Assembly (NCBI GenBank): GCA_005884985.1
Contig: VAYK01000160.1
Coordinates: forward strand, 1 to 16,552
DNA from: Actinomycetota bacterium
Lineage (GTDB): Bacteria; Actinomycetota; Thermoleophilia; Solirubrobacterales; 70-9
Length of the DNA stretch: 16,552 nt
Reading direction: 5' to 3'
Shown here in pieces: positions 13,922 to 16,552 of the stretch. The notes under the pieces are model-generated. The model made no database searches and had not been told where the DNA came from. It saw only the letters and a list, made by a program, of their open reading frames with translations. Position numbers and translations under genes: made by a program. The first letter of the stretch is position 1, and each line of letters starts with the position of its first letter.

Positions 13922-16552
13922 ATGGCGAACTCCGGGAGCATCGAGATTCAGATGCCCCAGATGGGCGAATCGGTGACCGAAGGCACCGTGCTCGAATGGC
14001 ACAAGCAGGAAGGAGAGTTCGTCGAGGAGGGCGAGACCGTGGTCGAGGTCTCCACCGACAAGGTCGACGCCGAGGTGCCCGCTCCGGCGAGCGGCACGAT
14101 CACCAAGATCCTCAAGGGCGAGGACGAGACCATCGAGGTGGGCGGGGTGCTCGCCGAGCTCGACCCGAGCGCAGCGGCCTCCGGCGATGGCGCCGCCGCC
14201 GAGGCGCCGGCGACCGAGGCCGCTGAAGGAGGGGAGCCGCAGCCCACGGAGCCCGAGCCAGCCGTGGCGACCGAGGCCCCCGACGCGGAGACGGTTCAGA
14301 TCGTGATGCCGGAGATGGGCGAGTCCGTCGCTGAGGGAACGATCCTCGAGTGGCACAAGGAGGAGGGCGATCGGGTGGAGGAAGGCGAGACCGTGGTCGA
14401 GGTCTCCACCGACAAGGTCGACGCCGAGGTACCCGCACCGGCGTGTGGCACGATCACCAAGATCCTCGCCCAGGCCGACGAGACCGTGAAGGTGGGACAG
14501 GTCCTGGCCGAGATGGGCGCCGGCGAGGCGCCGTCGGGCGATCGGGAGAAGGCAGACGGCAGACCGCTGGAGGCAAAGACGGGCCCGGCGATGGCCGAGG
14601 TCGAGGGCGAGGTCGAGAGCGCCGACGGAAGACGGGTTTCGCCCGTGGCCCGCCGGATCGCGGCCGCCAGCGGGGTCGACCTGAGCGCCGTCAAGGGCTC
14701 GGGCCCGGGTGGGAAGGTAACCAAGGCCGACGTGCTGGCGGCGGCGGACGGCAAGGGCGCCGCCGCGGCAGCTGCCGCGGCACCCAGCGGCGAGGCGAAG
14801 CCGCTGCGCGGCCCGGCGGCAATGCTGGCGCAGGCGATGAACGAGAGTCGCTCGATGCCGACCGCGACCTCGTTCCGGACCCTCCCGGTGGACGTCCTCG
14901 ACGCCAAGCGCAAGGCCCTCAACAGCGTGCTCAAGGATCGCGGCATGAAGATCTCGTTCACGCACCTGGTCGCCTGGGCGATCGTCATGGCGGCTGAACA
15001 TTGGCGGGTGATGGCGCGCGTCTACGAGGAGCGCGACGGCAAGCCGCATGTGGTGGAGCCCGGCGGCGTCAACCTGGGGATTGCGGTCGACGTGGAGCGC
15101 AGGGGGTCGCGAAACCTGATGGTGCCCTGCATCAAAGGGGCCGACACGCTCGACTTCGCGTCGTTCCACACCTATTACGAGGAGCTGATCACCAAGACGC
15201 GCGAGAACGAGCTGACCGCCGACGACTTCCAGGGAACGAACATCACGCTGACCAATCCCGGCGGGTTGGGCACGGTCGCCTCCGTTCCCCGCCTGCTGAC
15301 CGGCCAGGGGACGATCGTCGCGACCGGCTCGATCGCCTACCCGGTCGAGTGGGCTCATGCGCCGGCCGAGAAGATCAAGGCGCTCGGCATCTCGAAGGTG
15401 ATGACGATGACGTCGACCTACGACCATCGCATCATCCAGGGGGCGGAGTCGGGGTCGTTCCTGCGCCGCATCGACCAGCTCCTCCAGGGCGAAGACGCCT
15501 TCTACGAGTCGATCGCCGAGTCGCTTGAGCTCTCGCCCGGCGTGACGGCAAACGCATACCCGGCCTCGGCATCGGCGCCGCCCCTGACGACGGACGCTGT
15601 ACCGGCGGCACACGCGACGGCCCCGGCGGCGCCCGACAGCGAGCTGCTGCAGGCGGTTCAGGCGGCGACCTCGCTGCTCAAGGCCTACCGCACCCACGGG
15701 CACCTGGCGGCCCGCCTCGACCCGCTCGGCAAGGAGCCGAAGGGCGACCCGGCGATCGAGCCCGAGAACCTGAACCTCACCCCTGAGCTGATGGCGAAGA
15801 TCCCGGCTTCGATTCTGCGCATCGGGGTCGAGGGCGAGACGCTGCTAGAGGCGCTGCCGCGGATGCGCGAGGCCTACTGCGGCACGATCGCCTACCAGAT
15901 CGAGCACCTCGCCTCGCACGAGCAGCGCATGTGGCTGCGGGACATGATCGAGACCGGGGCGCATCGCACCCCGTTGGGCTGGGAGGAGAAGCGCGCCCTG
16001 CTGTCGCGGCTCGCGCAGGTGCTCCAGTTCGAGCGCTTCCTCCAGAAGGCCTATCTGGGTCAGAAGCTGTTCTCGATCGAAGGGCTCGACGCCGTGGTCC
16101 CGATGATCGACGAGCTGGTGACGCTCGGGCAGCGGAGCGGCGCCGAGGAGGTCGTGATCGGGATGGCGCACAGGGGCCGGCTCAGCGTGCTGGCCCACAA
16201 CCTCGGCCGCTCCGTGGAGTCGACCCTGGCCGAGTTCGAGGGCGCGAAGGCCCTCGAGCAGGTGAAGGCGATCGCGGCGATTCCGCATGCCGGGACGGGC
16301 GACGTCAAGGCAGCTCAAGGTGCGCCTGTATCCAAACCCGAGCCATCTCGAGTTCGTCGATCCGGTGGTGACCGGCGGGGCACGCCACGCGCAAACCTCT
16401 CACTCCGGCCCCCGGCTGCACCACAACACGGCCTTGGCGGTTCCGCTGCTGCTCCACGGCGACGCGGCCTTCCCCGGCCAGGGAATTGTCGCCGAGACGC
16501 TCAACCTTCAGTCGCTTGCCGGCTACTCGACGGGCGGCACCGTCCACATCAT
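13922..16552 (+). CDS. 2-oxoglutarate dehydrogenase E2-E1 fusion (Kgd/OdhA type with two lipoyl domains), 3' incomplete and frame-disrupted
   Basis: One frame runs from ATG 13922 through E2 and into E1. Two lipoyl domains (about 7-80 and 125-198; STDKVD lysines Lys47 and Lys165) precede an E3-binding domain (RRVSPVARRIAAASGVDLSA, about 238-275) and the acyltransferase core (about 293-535) with TSTYDHRIIQGAESG, catalytic His502. After a Pro/Ala linker, the E1 domain starts near 573 (LLKAYRTHGHLAARLDPLG) and continues through GMAHRGRLSVLAHNLG (about 746). Role: thiamine-diphosphate decarboxylation of 2-oxoglutarate and succinyl transfer to CoA. Mycobacterial Kgd has the E2 core plus E1 but no lipoyl domain, so this form is fuller. 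After GTGDVK (Lys796) about 20 expected residues are missing. The protein resumes one frame on (VRLYPNPSHLEFVDPVVTG, then HGDAAFPGQGIVAETLN) to the window edge. Confidence 0.92.
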   Translation, partial: MANSGSIEIQMPQMGESVTEGTVLEWHKQEGEFVEEGETVVEVSTDKVDAEVPAPASGTITKILKGEDETIEVGGVLAELDPSAAASGDGAAAEAPATEAAEGGEPQPTEPEPAVATEAPDAETVQIVMPEMGESVAEGTILEWHKEEGDRVEEGETVVEVSTDKVDAEVPAPACGTITKILAQADETVKVGQVLAEMGAGEAPSGDREKADGRPLEAKTGPAMAEVEGEVESADGRRVSPVARRIAAASGVDLSAVKGSGPGGKVTKADVLAAADGKGAAAAAAAAPSGEAKPLRGPAAMLAQAMNESRSMPTATSFRTLPVDVLDAKRKALNSVLKDRGMKISFTHLVAWAIVMAAEHWRVMARVYEERDGKPHVVEPGGVNLGIAVDVERRGSRNLMVPCIKGADTLDFASFHTYYEELITKTRENELTADDFQGTNITLTNPGGLGTVASVPRLLTGQGTIVATGSIAYPVEWAHAPAEKIKALGISKVMTMTSTYDHRIIQGAESGSFLRRIDQLLQGEDAFYESIAESLELSPGVTANAYPASASAPPLTTDAVPAAHATAPAAPDSELLQAVQAATSLLKAYRTHGHLAARLDPLGKEPKGDPAIEPENLNLTPELMAKIPASILRIGVEGETLLEALPRMREAYCGTIAYQIEHLASHEQRMWLRDMIETGAHRTPLGWEEKRALLSRLAQVLQFERFLQKAYLGQKLFSIEGLDAVVPMIDELVTLGQRSGAEEVVIGMAHRGRLSVLAHNLGRSVESTLAEFEGAKALEQVKAIAAIPHAGTGDVKAAQGAPVSKPEPSRVRRSGGDRRGTPRANLSLRPPAAPQHGLGGSAAAPRRRGLPRPGNCRRDAQPSVACRLLDGRHRPHH
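14033..14467 (+). repeat. Near-identical 81-nt direct repeat encoding two lipoyl-domain cores
   Basis: Copies at 14033-14113 and 14387-14467 are offset by exactly 118 codons. By eye they differ at four positions of 81, and the first 44 bases are identical. Each encodes ETVVEVSTDKVDAEVPAPA, then GTITKIL, around the lipoylated lysine. The flanking linkers are far less alike. Confidence 0.9.
16301..16325 (+). other. Junction of an internal deletion/frameshift in the E1 domain
   Basis: GACGTCAAG (frame of E2 and early E1) is followed by GCAGCT, then CAAGGTGCGCCTG, which continues E1 in the next frame. CAAGG occurs on both sides (16306-16310 and 16316-16320). The segment following GTGDVK in other E1 proteins (YHLGA and about 15 more residues) is missing. 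Confidence 0.8.

Noticed and set aside
13838..15703. A 621-codon open frame on the minus strand opposite the E2 domain, with repeated segments
   Set aside because: The internal repeats are the antisense image of the duplicated lipoyl domain, not a real repeat protein.
1..16552. Mobile elements, CRISPR arrays, tRNA or rRNA genes
   Set aside because: No transposase or integrase motifs, no spaced short repeats and no recognisable RNA gene were seen on either strand.

Overview
The window is high-GC, gene-dense DNA. It looks like a chromosomal segment of an actinomycete-like bacterium, most plausibly class Thermoleophilia (Solirubrobacterales or Gaiellales relatives). The evidence is a fused mycobacterial-style (Kgd-like) 2-oxoglutarate dehydrogenase, an F420-type luciferase-like oxidoreductase, menaquinone-type genes, a DPPR-synthase-type UbiA protein, and GTG, TTG and apparently CTG starts. 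The lineage call is inference from protein style. I see no tRNA, rRNA, insertion sequence, CRISPR array or phage module. The DNA reads as core and lipid metabolism rather than a mobile island.

Layout. 2-301 (+): end of a PfkB-family kinase. 317-1793 (-): a MenG/UbiE methyltransferase overlapping a divergent UbiA-like membrane protein. 1913-3986 (+): citrate synthase followed by two small unknown genes, the second overlapping the first by 4 nt. 4070-7210: a short acyl-CoA dehydrogenase (-), an F420-type oxidoreductase (+) and a full-size acyl-CoA dehydrogenase (-). 7254-11949 (-): a tight run of an acyl-CoA-reductase/SDR fusion, an alkyl-DHAP-synthase-like FAD enzyme (AgpS) and a UbiA prenyl-phosphate transferase. 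12024-12379 (+): a possible 17-residue leader ORF and a small zinc-ribbon protein. 12429-13730 (-): a SHOCT-tailed membrane protein. 13922-16552 (+): a giant 2-oxoglutarate dehydrogenase E2-E1 fusion running off the window.

Function. Citrate synthase and the E2-E1 fusion are TCA enzymes. The acyl-CoA dehydrogenases fit beta-oxidation-type chemistry. The most interesting block is 7254-11949. It places a fatty-acyl reductase domain (fatty alcohol supply), a second SDR domain and AgpS (ether-bond formation) in one overlapping gene run. This is a plausible compact ether-lipid cassette. A competing reading is a decaprenyl-phosphoryl-arabinose-like trio (UbiA + FAD oxidase + SDR).

Two genes carry frame-disrupting internal losses of conserved sequence: the reductase/SDR fusion near 11486 and the E1 domain near 16310. 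In both, the protein continues cleanly in another frame after roughly 20 missing residues. They could be real mutations, but two similar lesions within 5 kb, one in a central TCA gene, make assembly error a serious alternative.

No stretch over 300 bases lacks a gene. The longest intergenic gap is 13731-13921.
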